A stretch of DNA of 64,000 nt from Hyaloscypha bicolor E (lineage: Eukaryota > Ascomycota > Leotiomycetes > Helotiales > Hyaloscyphaceae), in the NCBI RefSeq assembly GCF_002865645.1, contig NW_020194560.1, forward strand, positions 434,001 through 498,000, written 5' to 3'. Every line of letters starts with the position of its first letter. The first letter of the stretch is position 1. This document shows positions 42,994 to 55,597 of this stretch, piece by piece. The notes beneath the pieces were generated by a model that made no database searches, was not told the DNA's origin, and saw nothing but the letters and a program-made list of their open reading frames with translations. The translations under genes were made by a program, and so were the position numbers.

Positions 42994-44839
42994 CTTGCGC
43001 ACCAGCAATTATGATATGCGCAAAATGATCCATTAGGGAGATTTATCTGTTGGGAGTGATTGCGATCGTGAGGACGGATAAATTTACTTCTAGAGTTGAG
43101 CCAGGACTAAAGCTGGAATTAATGCACCGAAGTCCTTTCTGAGAAAGTACAGGCTAAGCCGCTAAGCGGGGGTTAGAGCAAACTCGTGATCGCAGAGCAT
43201 TCAAGTACAGCCAACATCAAAATGAAAGGCCAGTTCTGAATATGGCTAGGAATCGTTAGATGCCAGGTTCTTCTTTTCTCCATGTGTAAGAAAGGGCTGG
43301 ACTTTTGAAGTATTTCCGAGGCGTGCTTTTAAAGCGAAATGTGCTAGTGCAGTCCGTCTCACATTGGAATGTTCTCGGGGCATTTTCCATTTCCATCTTT
43401 AGAAATGGGCTACTGTTGCTTTAACCTGAGCCAAGGGTGAGCAGTCCCGAGGAATATGTAGTTGAGCTGGCCTGCTTATCGTCCCCACTTGGCCTGTTGC
43501 AAGGGTAGAAAACAGGCCATGGTCCATGGCCAGTTACAACTTTTTAAGCATTAATTACCCTCGCATACTCCTTGTTCCTTTCTATATCGGTACTAAGACG
43601 CTTTTAAGGCATTCCTAATGCGGGGGGCTCCCACCGCTCCCTGACCCCCCGGACTGACCCTGATCCCTGACCCGAGCCCTAACCCGAGCGACTGAGAAGC
43701 GTTCTAGAAATGTTTCTACGAGTTTTTTAAGAATAATTAACAATAAGGACTTTTAGAAGTAAACTTGTATGTGGTGAAGTGTCTTTGAAGCATTCCAGAA
43801 ACCTTCCCAGCTGGCCGGTTTGGGCCGTTACATGGCAAGTTACTTAGAAACAAGTGATTTTCAGGCATCAAAGGCTAGCTACGCTTAGAAAACAACCTTC
43901 CAAAATCCCTGGAATAGGCAGGTAGAGACGCCAAGCAGGCCAGCTCAGCTTTCTGCCTGCTCCTGAGCACGGCCTGAGCACACCCTTGAGACCCGGTTAC
44001 ACTTTCCTCGTCTTGTCTCTAAAGGCAGGTCCTACTTTAGCTCCGGCAAGGATTCCTCCCGAACCTTCTTAGATGTACGCATCTGGAGAACAGCTTACGC
44101 AGCATAAATTTACATTCGCTTGTCACGTGTGGCCTTCGCGCGATAGAACTACCGGTAGATACGAAGGTCCTAGGGAGAGGCCGGTAATTACGTCAGTCGC
44201 TTGAACCTTGCACCGTTGCGACGGCTTTGGTCTGCCCTATTCTTCGTCCTCTCCTCTCCGCGAACGTAATATTTTCAAGGTCGTCTTTTGTGATTCAACA
44301 TCCTGTTGACGCGTATTATGGGAAATGCATCGTATGCTGCCGAGATGAAGGAGTTCTATAGGCACCCTCAAACACCCGGGAACTTTAGAGGCGTGCGCCG
44401 GGCAACCGGAACGATTCCGCCCGTGCTGGGAGACGTCCCCCCTTGATCCTAGGCTGGATTATCTTACGTTGCTGAAGAGCTGCTGCTCAGAGCCGTCTGC
44501 AAGAAGGTCGGCACAATCCAATGTGGGCTAGCGTGTGAGTTCATGATTCATCAAAGAGTCCATCGCTATCTGGATGAGAAGGCCTTGGCCAGCATACCGT
44601 ATCTGCAAAGACCAGGGACAGACACCACATGATATGGACCCGGAGGTACGAATGCATGCCGCAGCCGCGCCGTGGCTGACATGCACCCAATCCATGTTTC
44701 CCCGCCCTCGACCCACTCTATGTTCGCATGCGAGGGGTACACGCCTTCTGAGCTCTCGAAATGTTCTTCATTCTTCACTTGATTCCTCATGGTAACTCTA
44801 TACATTGCCTAACGTACCAAGATTTTTAAGTCAATAACA
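42994..44839. other. Intergenic, no supported gene
   Basis: About 1.8 kb with no recognisable coding block. A CCCTGA/CCCTAA-rich patch lies at 43630-43695. The right end should carry the promoter of the FAD oxidase gene. No RNA gene found. Confidence 0.45.
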
Positions 44840-46670
44840 ATGAAACTCTCCACATTTATCTACGCCTATGCAACAGCTACATCAACTTCCACCGCCTCAG
44901 AATCCGCTTCGTGCCGTTGCTTCCCAGGCGAAACCTGCTGGCCATCACTACCGGCTTGGGATAGTCTCAACGCAACCGTTGGTGGACGGCTTGTTGCTAC
45001 TATTCCCTTGGGATCACCTTGCCACGACCCGGTATATAATGCTACCGAGTGTGCCAATTTACAGAGTCTTTGGATTGACCCACAGCTTCAGTGAGCCTTA
45101 TTCTAGTTCTGAGAACTGTACGATGTTGATTCTGTTTTTAGTATGAACTCGTCGTCCTCGGTCATGGCCCCATTCTTCGCAAACCAAAGCTGTGACCCCT
45201 TCCAGCCAGAGGCTAGGTCCTGTTTACTTGGGAACTACGTCGATTATGCGGTAAATCTCTCCACCTCCAACGCGGCAAGCGAAGTTGGTGCGGCTGTTGG
45301 ATTTGCCCATCAGCATAACTTACGTTTTGTGATACGAAATACCGGCCACGAGTATGCATTCTACCTTTCATTTTCAAACAAAATGAGTAAGAATTAGTGA
45401 CACATTTTCTAGTTATCTTGGCAAGTCCACTGGGGCCGGAGCCTTATCTGTCTGGACTCATCATCTCAAAGACATTGAGTTTCTTAACTGGTCTGACGAG
45501 CACTACAACGGAAAAGCAATCAAAATGGGAGCAGGGGTACAAGGTTATGAGGCAATGGCAGCCGCGCAAGCCAATGGACTAGTTATCGTCGGAGGTGAGT
45601 GTCCAACGGTTGGTATTGCGGGAGGCTACAGCCAAGGTGGTGGCCACTCTGCTCTCAGTACAAATTTTGGGCTTGGAGCTGATCAGACCCTATCATGGGA
45701 GGTCGTAACGGCAGAAGGAAAGTTAATCACAGCCTCAAGGTTCGAAAATCCAGAGATTTATTGGGCATTGAGCGGTGGAGGGGGAGGTACCTATGGAGTG
45801 GTGTTATCTCTTACATCAAAAGCGCATCCTGATAATATTGTCGGCGGCGCTTCGTTGACGTTCTTGTCTTCATCAACGACTGCAGATACATTCTATGAAG
45901 GCGTCGCAACATTTCACGCCTCTCTTCCAGCAATTATCGATGCCGGTGTTATGGTCATATACTTCTTAAGCAATACCTCCTTCGAAATCTTCGCTCTGAC
46001 AGCATATGGGAAGACTTCAACTGAAGTTAAAACTATCTTGGCAGACTTCCTCTCGGCACTCGATGCCCTCAATATAACGTATGCCGCCTCATACTCACAG
46101 TCTGCAAACTACGTCGATCACTACAATACGTATCTGGGCCCACTCCCCTTCGGCAATATCCAGGTCGGTGTCGCTCAATACGGAGGCCGTTTGATTCCTC
46201 GCTCTTCCATCGAAAATAATCTCACGGCATTCATGGCTGTCACCCGCAATATTACCGAGAATGGTTGCATGTACGCTGGAGTAGCCCTTAATGTCTCCTC
46301 TCCTGCCATCACATCGGGAGTCTCAAATGCTGTCCTCCCAGCCTGGCGCGAAGCACTCGTCCACGTAATCTTAAGCACGCCATGGAACTTTACCGCGCCC
46401 TGGTCCGAAATGATCGCGTTACAGGACAGAATGACTGACGAATACATTCCCCAGCTTGAGGCCGTGACCCCCGGAAGTGGCGCGTACATCAATGAAGCTG
46501 ATTTCAGACAACCTAATTGGCAGGATGACTTTTTTGGGGTCAATTATGAGAAGTTATTGGCGATTAAGAATAAGTGGGATCCGCACCATCTCTTTTACGC
46601 TACCAAAGCTGTGGGGAGCGAGGTTTGGACTGTGGCTGAGGATGGGAGAATGTGCAAGACTTCTGAGTAG
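44840..46670 (+). CDS. FAD-linked oxidase (VAO/PCMH fold, berberine-bridge type), likely secreted
   Basis: Exons 44840-45090, 45142-45351 and 45413-46670 give 572 aa with introns of 51 and 61 nt. The N-terminus MKLSTFIYAYATATSTSTAS is a weak signal peptide. The FAD-binding domain shows both covalent attachment sites of bicovalent flavoenzymes. His153 is in RNTGHDYLGKSTGAGALSVW and is split by intron 2. Cys217 is in GGECPTVGIAGGYSQGGGHS. SGGGGGTYGVV follows. The C-terminal BBE segment reads FFGVNYEKLLAIKNKWDPHH. Such enzymes oxidise alcohols, sugars or secondary metabolites with O2. The substrate is unknown. No neighbouring biosynthetic cluster is visible. Confidence 0.93.
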
Positions 46671-48480
46671 CCTCTTTGCGAAACATTTCAAGAAAAATAG
46701 TTAGCTTTCCAGCATAAATTGAATTTCCGAAGTTGGGGTATTGATGAGCAACAGATCCCTCGGCTATCTGCTGAGTGGCTAGAGTCTTCCCAAGCCCATG
46801 GCCATCGCTATGCCCAAATAGTAACGACAGCAACACCTACTTCAACTCCGGGGACCGAGACCAAAGTCGGTCTTGCACCTACGGCTCCGGCTGTTTTGCG
46901 ATCCAGCCGTATGGCAATAAGATCCCGCTTTGCAAGCGAGGTTCTAGCGGGGATAGCTTTGCGCGAGTAAGGGGGGGTGGGCGGAAGGCATGGGGTCGCA
47001 GTGGTTGCATTTTATTGCGAGGGTGGCGGGGGCGAAGGAGGTGAGGTGTGGAAGGAGGCCGTTAAAGTTGCGAGGGATGGTCTTACATGTTGAATAAAAA
47101 GTATCATGAGAGGGAGCTATAGACTAGCGGGGGAGAGAGAGAGAGAGACGAAAGATCTTCTTTTGATAGTGAAGGAGGCAACAAATTGATGAGAGAAGAT
47201 GATGAATTATGGAGTCAGATGTTTCGCTGAACATCGCACTGAATGTCCCAAAAGTTCTGGTACACCGACTCACCGAGTGCCTTAGCCTCATTCCGATGGT
47301 CGAGAGTGAGTCGATCTCCAAATCGATGTTTTGTTGCACATCTCATTTTTCATATTGGTTTTAGATGAGTTTCTGCTTGAGATGAGCTCTCAGGATGAGA
47401 TTTGGATGTGCGTCAAATTAGGAAGGCGACGAGGGGAGGTGAATAGATGAGTTCTCAAGGCAAGATTTGTGATCTGTAATAAAATATGAGGAGCAAGAGG
47501 AGAAGTGAAGATGGTATATATCTAGTTATGTGGAAGCAGTATTTCGCAAGAGGCAAGGAGCAGGAGGAGAAATGGGAAACGTCGAGGATAACTGCATTGT
47601 CAATATGTGAGAATTCTTATACAATATAAGAGCATTTCCTTTTCTCACCGCAAAAACACCACCACAATTTACTCCCTTCGTAACTACCCCTTAGTACTCT
47701 TGTACTTATTGTAAGACCTTCCTTTAGTAGTCTCGGCTCACGTGACCTACCCCAAGTTTCTCTTCTTACTTCCGTGGCCTCCCTACACTATCCGATGTAC
47801 AAATCTTAACGAACCAGCGACAACCCAATTGAGTTACTCAGTCAGTCAGTCAGTTGGAGGCAATTATATTAGTCGAGAAGTTCAAATATATCCTTCAACT
47901 GATGACTGCCTGACTTCCTGATTGGACACTCTGGTTCACAAAGCACTTCCGAGGCCAACCACGTCATTCAACCCTCCAAGTGGTCGACGGTCCCCGAAGC
48001 GGTGACCCCGCATAAGGTTAAGAGCTGGCACCAGTGGCAAACTCCCCCCCCCCCCGGACGGCGATCAAGTTTAAAGTTTAAAGTGACGGTGGGTGTACAC
48101 TTCGGGCGATCCCCATGATGAGTCCGGAACGCCACTCTGCACCCCTCCGTCAAATAAAAGTAAGCCATTTACGCAATGAAAGTAACACCATGAGTGAAAA
48201 GCAAAGAAGGTGTCTGTTCGGAGAACTCTCTCCGGTGAGATCCAATTCAGCACGGGAGAGGAGGGTCAGCCCCGAGGAGATTGTAAAGTTTTCGCAAGTA
48301 AAAGTGTATATAAAGATGTAATATACAAGATATCATGACTCGTTCCGTCGTGTACACATCAAGTACAAGATCCGACCCCATGCATGATAAGGACAAACGC
48401 CTTCCCGTGAACCTCAAAATGCATCGCGAAAATTTCATCACGTGATACCCGTCACATCCTCCCCAGTCCTCACTCATCCA
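46671..48480. other. Intergenic between convergent genes
   Basis: No supported gene. A reading at 46780-47040 has a Cys/Gly-rich stretch but no start or known motif. Simple repeats: a GA run near 47134-47148, GTCA tandem near 47840-47855, and a 12-base C tract at 48044-48055. Confidence 0.45.
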
Positions 48481-50280
48481 TTAAACCAAAGTAGCCTGCG
48501 AGCCTGCAACAAGCATCAAGGCCGGCGGCACCAAGCTACTCAAATTCTGCCCCTCCTCCTTCTCGGAGAGATAAAAGTCCTCCATAACCCGATCCACAAA
48601 CGCCTGCTTCATCTCCATGAGCCCCCTGCCTCCCTCTCTACTCTCATCCTCCTCAAGATCGCGAACAATGACATGATTCATATTATCGCGCTCAAGTTCA
48701 TCCGAAGAAGAGCCACTGCTGTTCGTATCACTCGAAGACGACGGCTCCGAGAACGTGGAAGACGGAGGCTCAAGATATAGCTCTTCGTATCTCATCAGTG
48801 CCGTTAATTCATCTTTCATCCTATTATCGATATCGACCTCTATGTCTGGTCTCGCTGGTCGCGTCGGTCCTTGTATTTGCGACGTAATATCCATATCAGC
48901 TGGTATGGTAGGTTTCCAATTCGTATAAGGCGCACTCGCCGGCTCAAGCCAATCTTCTTCCTCATCGAAGAACGAGTCCCCGCTAAGCAACGTCCATTCC
49001 GAGAGTGCGGAGAAGCGGAGTGGTTCGTTGTGGTGTCTTGTCGGACTACTCGTCGCTTCTCCCTGCATTGGAGAGTCAGACTCCGGGTTCCTCGGGCCTT
49101 TCAAAGGAGGGGGGACGAGTTTCTCCACCGTTTGAGAGAGAGCAGAGCGAGCGCGGTAGTTTTCCAAGATTTTGATATTTTGCTCCACGTGGCGGCGGAG
49201 TGAGTGGGTTGTTGATAATAAGTCCTCAACTGGATCATTCGACTCGTACAAGAAATTGGATTCGTAAGTTTCGGTCCAGTGGCCGATTTTGTCTTTTCTT
49301 TCGTCGTCATGGTGGGAGGTTTGAATGGCAGCGTATTCTTCGAGGTCTTCACGGAACTCGACGCGTTTTTTCGCGGGAGAGCCGTAGAATGGGCAGGAGT
49401 CGAGCTCGACGCTCTTGGAGCGGAATTTCCTGAGTTGTTCTGAGCCTCGGAGGAGGACTTCTGAGAGGCGTGGTCGTTTTAGGATTGATCTTGTTTTCTT
49501 GACTGCGAGGGCGGTGTGGGGGGAGTGGGTATTATTTGTGTAGTCTTTATTAAATGTGGTAGTCCGTGAGATGCTGCTGTGGAAGGGCCCGTATAGCCAA
49601 GTGTCATCGAGATCCTTCATCCTGTGACACTGTTAGACGAAATTCAAATAGAAGTGGGAAGAAACATACCAATTAAAGCTCTCTGGAGATACTGTCTTCA
49701 ACTTTAACCTAACTTTCGCCCACGCCCTCCACGTAGCATTCTCTAATCGCTCTGCCACATTGGGAGCCCGTCCTTTCGATTGAAGACGTTTCCATGTTGT
49801 CCAAATATCCTCTTCACTCCAATGGTGTGAGAGATAATCAACATGCCTCGATGGATCAGGACAAAGAGAGATGTCATCCATTGTTTCCCGAACAATCTCG
49901 AAATCCTCAGCTCCGGCTGCGCAATTCTCAATTAGGAAGGAGCCTCCAACCTCACTGAATTCGGCATAAGGCGGAAAAATGATGGGCGAGCTCCTCGTCG
50001 GTGTTGTTTCCGTAGAGTTGATGCCCAGAGAACTGGTATCCAGCGTCAAAGATGCTCGCGGTGAGTGTAAGGTCGTAGATGTTGCCATTGCTAGTCTCTG
50101 ACTCCCAGGAGGTGGGACGTCTGAGACCTGGCGAACCCCCACGCTTTCTATCTTTCGGACGCATGATGCCAGAGATTCCGATTGCGGCAAGTTGTTCTCG
50201 TCCCCATTTTCCCGGACGGGCTGATAGGCCACGATGTCTTCCCACTCGAAATACTCGTCCTGCGGTACTACGGGATCCAT
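48481..50280 (-). CDS. DUF1752 protein, Reg1-like regulatory subunit of PP1
   Basis: Exons 50280-49670 and 49621-48481 on the minus strand (intron 48 nt) give 583 aa. Across the intron the DUF1752 core is clear: YLSHHWSEEDIWTTWKRLQS, ERLENATWRAWAKVRLKLKT and VSPESFNWMKDLDDTWLYGP. This domain marks fungal Reg1-type proteins and the N-termini of some GATA regulators. Downstream are RSILKRPRLSEVLL and KKRVEF, an RVxF-type docking motif for protein phosphatase 1, as expected if the protein targets Glc7/PP1 in glucose repression. The C-terminal half is acidic and Ser-rich. No GATA finger is present, which favours the Reg1 type. Reg1 function is inferred from family and motif. Confidence 0.88.
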
Positions 50281-51986
50281 TTCGTCGGAGTCATACAGGA
50301 ACAGTTGTCATCGGATCATGTGCGGCAGCTCCCGAGGTGCATTAAATATATCCCACTGGCGAAACATCCAAACCCGTATTCCCAGTGTACAAATGTCGTG
50401 AATGTCGAAGGAAATGCCAAACAGGAAGAAAGGGGATGAAGCAAGGCTGTCCATGAGGTTTAAATGTAAGCGGACATCCGGGCCGTTTCTTACTCCTGTT
50501 TGACAGATCGGAGTCCGAGGCGCATGCTGACCAGTCGGCAAAATGATGAAATAGGATATGGACCAATGCGATGGAGCTGCGCATCAATGTGCCACTGTGG
50601 AAGAATCCTCCCGGCTGTGCAGCCTTAATCAGCAGCTGAGCCATCATGGCTGATCGTTCCCGGCAATCCAATCTCAGTGGAGACATTTAGGCCGCATCCC
50701 TGGCAATTTGGTTTCTATTTCGTAAAATGGATCCCTGATAACGGCGTAATAATAGAAGACATTTGTGCAGGATTACAAGGGCCATATCCAATCCAGCCTT
50801 ATAAAAAGTAAATTGCGTAGTATTAGGGGCGTAGTGTTTGCTACGTCTCTAGTAATCGCTATAATTTTCTAGTACGCGAATTTGCATTACCGAATTACAT
50901 TTCCTAAAGCGTCAAGCGAGTACTTACAATTGGCCGTGTTCCTGAAATCGCTATATTTTTACGCCTATCCAGGGTTCCTACTTAGGAAAGGTATAAAGAA
51001 CGCAAACCCTGTTGCTGGCCTAAATGTCTCTCGTGCAACCCGATTCATCCTGTGAAACGAAATCCGGATTGATTCTTCTGATTCCATGCGGGGTTGCACA
51101 CTCGCGATAGTGGATTCTTGCGATGTTTCAAGCTGCTCGCGACCAAGCTCGTCTCTTTACAATCTCGGGTGTAACTTGTTTGAACTGTGCTGCACTAGAA
51201 GCAAGTCCGGATGGTGAAGTGTCAAGACACACGAGCACGAAGAGCTAACTCGAGTCCACAGGCCATCAGATGACTCCGGAATCCCCAGGCAGATCGCAAG
51301 CAGATCTGTGGATCTTGGCCGTGCATCCGTGTACATTCCCGTGGTCCCTTGAGGCGGCTGAGAAGGGAAGTTCTTTGGGGATGTCGAAGTCACGTTGCGG
51401 ACGAGGGATTTTAGAAAAGGAAGCGGGAGATTTTGCTTGGCGCTTCTCCGGCTATTCCGGTTTTAGATAAGTATCACGAGAATTATGACCCTTTTCGCTT
51501 CTGAATAAGGTGCGCAACTACAACTGGGATTGGAAAGATGGATGAATGGATGATCGTGTGCCACTAAGGTAGGTGCCAATACTTCAAGTTATCTTCCGAC
51601 CTCCCGAGACGGAAAATTGTAAGCTCTTCGCAAGTCATCGAAATAGGGCTGACTCACCTAAAGCTGCAGTATGCTCTCCACAAAAGGTAGAGGACAGCCA
51701 GGAGATCAAAAATAAACGGGTAATAGTGAATGAAGTGTGAGAGTTTCGAATATGAACTGGCTTTAAACCGTTCAGATATCTTGAGTGTGGTGTATGAGAT
51801 CACGTGATACTCTCATCATTAATATCAGGAGATGTAGGCTCATCATTGGACACCTAAAGAAGCTATGACATATAAAACTATAAAAGCTCAATATGTGGTA
51901 ATATATTCTATCAATTACAATTCTCTCTACCTCTTTCCAAGACGCAAAATCTCGAAGTGAAATGCATCACCTCCCACAATCTTAAA
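50281..51986. other. Intergenic, no supported gene
   Basis: Holds the presumed promoter of the Reg1-like gene on the left. Only short uninformative readings on both strands. No repeat or RNA gene recognised. Confidence 0.45.
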
Positions 51987-52170
51987 ATGACTCCAAAGAA
52001 GACGAACACGTCCAAACGCACTCAAATAAACGGCAAAAGGAAGGAGGAATACAGACCCCGAGACCGTTAATTAGAGTCAATAAAGGATCAAGACCAAGAA
52101 GAGAACCAAGAATTCTCAAAACCAGGAGTGAAACGCAAGTCTCCTCTATCAAATGCAAACACCTCTGAAC

Positions 52171-52285
52171 TGTTGCAATGTTTTGGAGGTTGACGACTTG
52201 ATTTTTCAGCTTACGCGGGGTAAGCACTCCATATATACACCTGGTATATAAACTACAGTGTACCAGCGTACACTCAGTTCCAACA
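52171..52285 (+). mobile_element. 115-bp LTR-like element (solo LTR candidate), copy B
   Basis: Starts TGTTGCAATG and ends CAGTTCCAACA, with a perfect 5-bp direct repeat TGAAC on both sides (52166-52170 and 52286-52290). It is nearly identical to copy A at 16202-16316, in the opposite orientation. It interrupts the reading of the decayed gene at 51987. No internal retrotransposon sequence is next to it. Confidence 0.88.
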
Positions 52286-53043
52286 TGAACCACCAACCAA
52301 AGCCTCACAATTATCCATCAATGATTCCTTCGCCGTGAAGGCCGTCAAATCCTTTCTCTCGCCCAGGGCACTGCACCTTCTCGAGAACTCAAAATCCGAT
52401 CCCTCCCTCAACGGCCTCCAATTCCGCCGAAAATGACTACTTTTCTTTGAGTCTAAGCCCATTCGAAAACGTCCTCTGCGTTTTGGTTTTGTCAAAATCT
52501 TTGTCTCATACTCTCGGCCAACGGGCAATTAAAACAGCCCTCAACACACCATGTAAATTGAGCAACACAAAAGCGATGCTCAAGGCTAGTAAAGAAGTAG
52601 CTCCGGAGCAGGGAGGGGAGAGCAGGGAAGGGAAGAGTATGATTTGGCAAGCGATGGAGGAGTCGCGCACTCAACGCCAACAAAGGACTGTCACCGAATT
52701 CAGAGACCTTGGCAAGACTGTGGAAGCCGAGAAATGGGATGAGGATGGCGATAGGAGTTTGAAGGGATTGCTTAGGATAGCGAGGGAAAAGGGGAAGGAT
52801 GTAAGGGGAGTTGAGGGAGATGTTGAAGGAGAATGTTAAAGGTGTTGGTGATACGGGTGCTAATGCTTTTATGAGGAGGGTACAAGGAGTGAGTGGTTGG
52901 GACGGAGTGGGATGGTTTGTTGATGGGAAGACGAGGGGGGCGTTGGAGGAGGTTGAACTGCCTGGTGATGCTGAAGGGATGAGGGAGTGGGTTAAAACAG
53001 GGCAAGATGAGGGGGAGGTTTGTGGTCGTGCTGGAGAGGGCGT

Positions 53044-53062
53044 GGGGGGGGGGGGGGGGGGG
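53044..53062 (+). repeat. G19 homopolymer tract
   Basis: Nineteen G followed by TGT and nine more G, in the 3' part of the decayed gene. Translated it gives a Gly run. Length is likely unstable. Confidence 0.85.
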
Positions 53063-53125
53063 TGTGGGGGGGGGTTGGAAGGGAAGCAGGAGGAGTTGAG
53101 GAAGGAGGTTGAGAAGTCTTTCTGA

Positions 53126-55597
53126 GGAGGGAAGGGAAAAATTGTTAGATAGGAGAGAGGAAGTACAAGCAGCCCATCTTTCTTCTCCCGTTCAGATCAG
53201 AGCTATCCCATGCGATGATATATGCTACATAGCAGAACCACGTGTATGAACATGAGACAGATAAATGCAAAGGATAATTTGAAGAAAAGAATCATGCCGA
53301 ACCCTGATGACAGCTCTAACCAGCACCGCTTCTTCAGACCACAGAGCCTCGTGTACCCACAGGGACGGCAGAGGAAGGAAAGAACGGAAGGAACCAACCG
53401 CGAGACGAAACGGGACTCCCATGAGGATTAAAGGGAGACAGTTGGGGCAGTCCAGGAACTCGAACAAACTTGCTCGAAGCGACGATCTCCCTCCTCAAGT
53501 AAGTTCGTTGACGACGCGCCACCGGACAGTACGAATTGAACGTCTGACTGTCCGCAATTTCGACCGATAAGCTCGATTCTACCGCATTAAGGTTCTCTAG
53601 CGCTAACCATATTGCTAGAAGAATCCACTAGCTAACCGCCCAAAAAAATTCAATAGTTACTTAAATAATAATTATTTAACTACTATAACTCATTTGAATA
53701 CCAAACAAATTATCTTCTAAAGCTTTTGCTACTTATTGAGATACCTATTAAGAAATATTACTATATTAAATTCAGGGATAATTCTAATAAGCCCCCTAAA
53801 GTAATATGGGTTTAAATAATATATACTTATTATTTTAATTAAAATAAAAAGAAATTAATATATTAAGGCACTAATAAGCAAACTCTTTATTAGTAAATAC
53901 TTTAAAATTAGACTAGAGAAGCTATATTTAAGTCAAAGATTATAATAATATAATAATAAATATTATTAAGAAAAAAAGTAATAATTTATTAATATATTTT
54001 AAAATTAGAAGTATAAGAATAGCCTCTAATAGTTAATTAAATTTAGGAGATATTAATTGAGTTTTAATATATAATATAAAAATATAATTACAAGTATTTT
54101 TAAGATTATTAATTTTTATTATATATAATAAAAAATAATAAAATAATACCTTATAAGTAATTCTAGCTGCACTACTAGGATAAGATAAATATATAGTTGT
54201 GAGTATGTCGAAAATACTATAGAGTATTAAAATGTGATAGGATTTGTAATTATAATAATAGTATAATTAAAAATCGAATTTCTGGGGTGGGCAGTTGAGG
54301 GGTTTAAGTAATTGGCTAGTGAATTCTTTTCCCTGATAAGGTTTCTATAGTCGCATAATAAGCTTTGAAATGCCCTCAAAAAAACTCAAAGTCGAAAACT
54401 AAAGATGTATAAGAATAGAAATTAGTTTTAATATTATAGTAATATATAAGTAGCTAAGTTTATACTAAAAATTAATACTTATATTAAGTTACTAATATAT
54501 AATAATAATATACTACTAAATCTCTAAATAATAGCATATTTCTATATTTGAGAACTTCAAATTATAGTATATCGGCCCGGTGCAAATCTAGCCTCAAATA
54601 CTACTAAAATCACTGTTTAGTCAAGATGTCATATGAATAATAAGAACTACAGTGACGCTATCAAAGCTCTGAAATACGCCTCACCGCCTTGCTTCTCCGT
54701 CGAAATTGCTGACAGTCAGAGGTTCAATTCGTCAGTTCGTTGCAATAGACTCACAATCACATGTGCGTCTCGTGTAGAGCATCCGTTGGCGATGAAATTA
54801 ATTCGTAGAATCGAGCTTCAATATCAGAGACGCTAAACAATGAGTTACTTCCACGAGATCTTCTCATTCTGTGGCGTATCGCATCGAGGGAGCAAGATTA
54901 GACTTTCCTCACGTTGGAAAACGAACTTTGACATCCAGAGTTCGTGAAATTCCCGGCCAAGCTCTCTCATCGCGAAGGGCACAGTAATCGTACTCCACTG
55001 TATTCCGTCGTCAACCTCGTTCTTTTCCTTTCTACTATGATTAGACCTGCAACCTTATCAAACGGCTGCCATAAACAAAATAGTACCATTAAAAGATATC
55101 CAGGGCAGGTTTATAAATCCAAGAGCAATTCAGAATATTTCAGTTTAGGCATATCTACTCCTGTTCTCCCAGACGAAATGCGCGGCTATATGGTTCGTGG
55201 TGTGCTGAGAAAGTTAAGTTACGCAAAAGTTATAATGGTGCGTGCTTAAAAGGTTAAGTATAATATCGATTATATCCCTATCTCTAATGCAGCTAATAAA
55301 GATTAATAATACCTTATCTTTCTGATTAATATGCTTAGAATATAGTTTAGGTCCTACCCAATAAATTACTCTTATAACAAATAGCTTTAATTCTGAGTTT
55401 CGTACTAAATCCCGTGTAAAATAGAGTAGTAAGCACATTAGAAAGAAAGGAACAACTTCGGTTAGAAGTTCTCTTAAGTATAAACGCAAGACTTTGTTTG
55501 CCATTCAATATTTCCAAGAGAACATTCATACGCCTAATCCTCAAAAAATTCCAATCTATTTGCTTACTTACTTACATAGCCAAATATGGTCGGTATT
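53126..55597. other. Mostly AT-rich RIP-like block
   Basis: From ~53640 to ~54600 the sequence is extremely A/T-rich with stops in every frame. The part from 54600 to 55597 is less degraded. A reading at ~55036-55249 (MIRPATLSNGCHKQ ... RYPGQVYKSKSNSEYF) faintly recalls small secreted ribonuclease-like proteins, but no signal peptide or catalytic set can be shown, so it is not called a gene. Confidence 0.5.

Larger units (their letters stand above)
51987..53125 (+). pseudogene. Decayed gene with possible HhH motif, interrupted by a solo LTR
   Basis: From the ATG at 51987 a Lys-rich reading (MTPKKTNTSKRTQINGKRKE) continues through one in-frame TAA to ...SNANTSE. There the 115-bp element sits. 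Beyond it, after one TSD copy, the reading resumes in frame as PPTKASQLSINDSFAVKAVK and ends at TGA, with further TAA/TGA stops after it. Several stops could derive from CAA or CGA by a single C-to-T change. The 3' part (52600-53125) reads LRIAREKGKD, shifts frame, then reads LKENVKGVGDTGANAFMRRV, a helix-hairpin-helix-like pattern. It ends in a Gly run coded by a 19-base G tract. Family not identified. Confidence 0.55.

Noticed and set aside
43630..43695. CCCTGA/CCCTAA-rich patch resembling telomere repeat
   Set aside because: Copies are irregular and not in tandem TTAGGG register; composition is a simpler explanation.
46780..47040. Cys/Gly-rich reading downstream of the FAD oxidase
   Set aside because: No start codon in a sensible place and no known motif.
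55036..55249. Reading that faintly resembles a secreted ribonuclease-like effector
   Set aside because: No signal peptide, no cysteine pair and no catalytic set could be shown.
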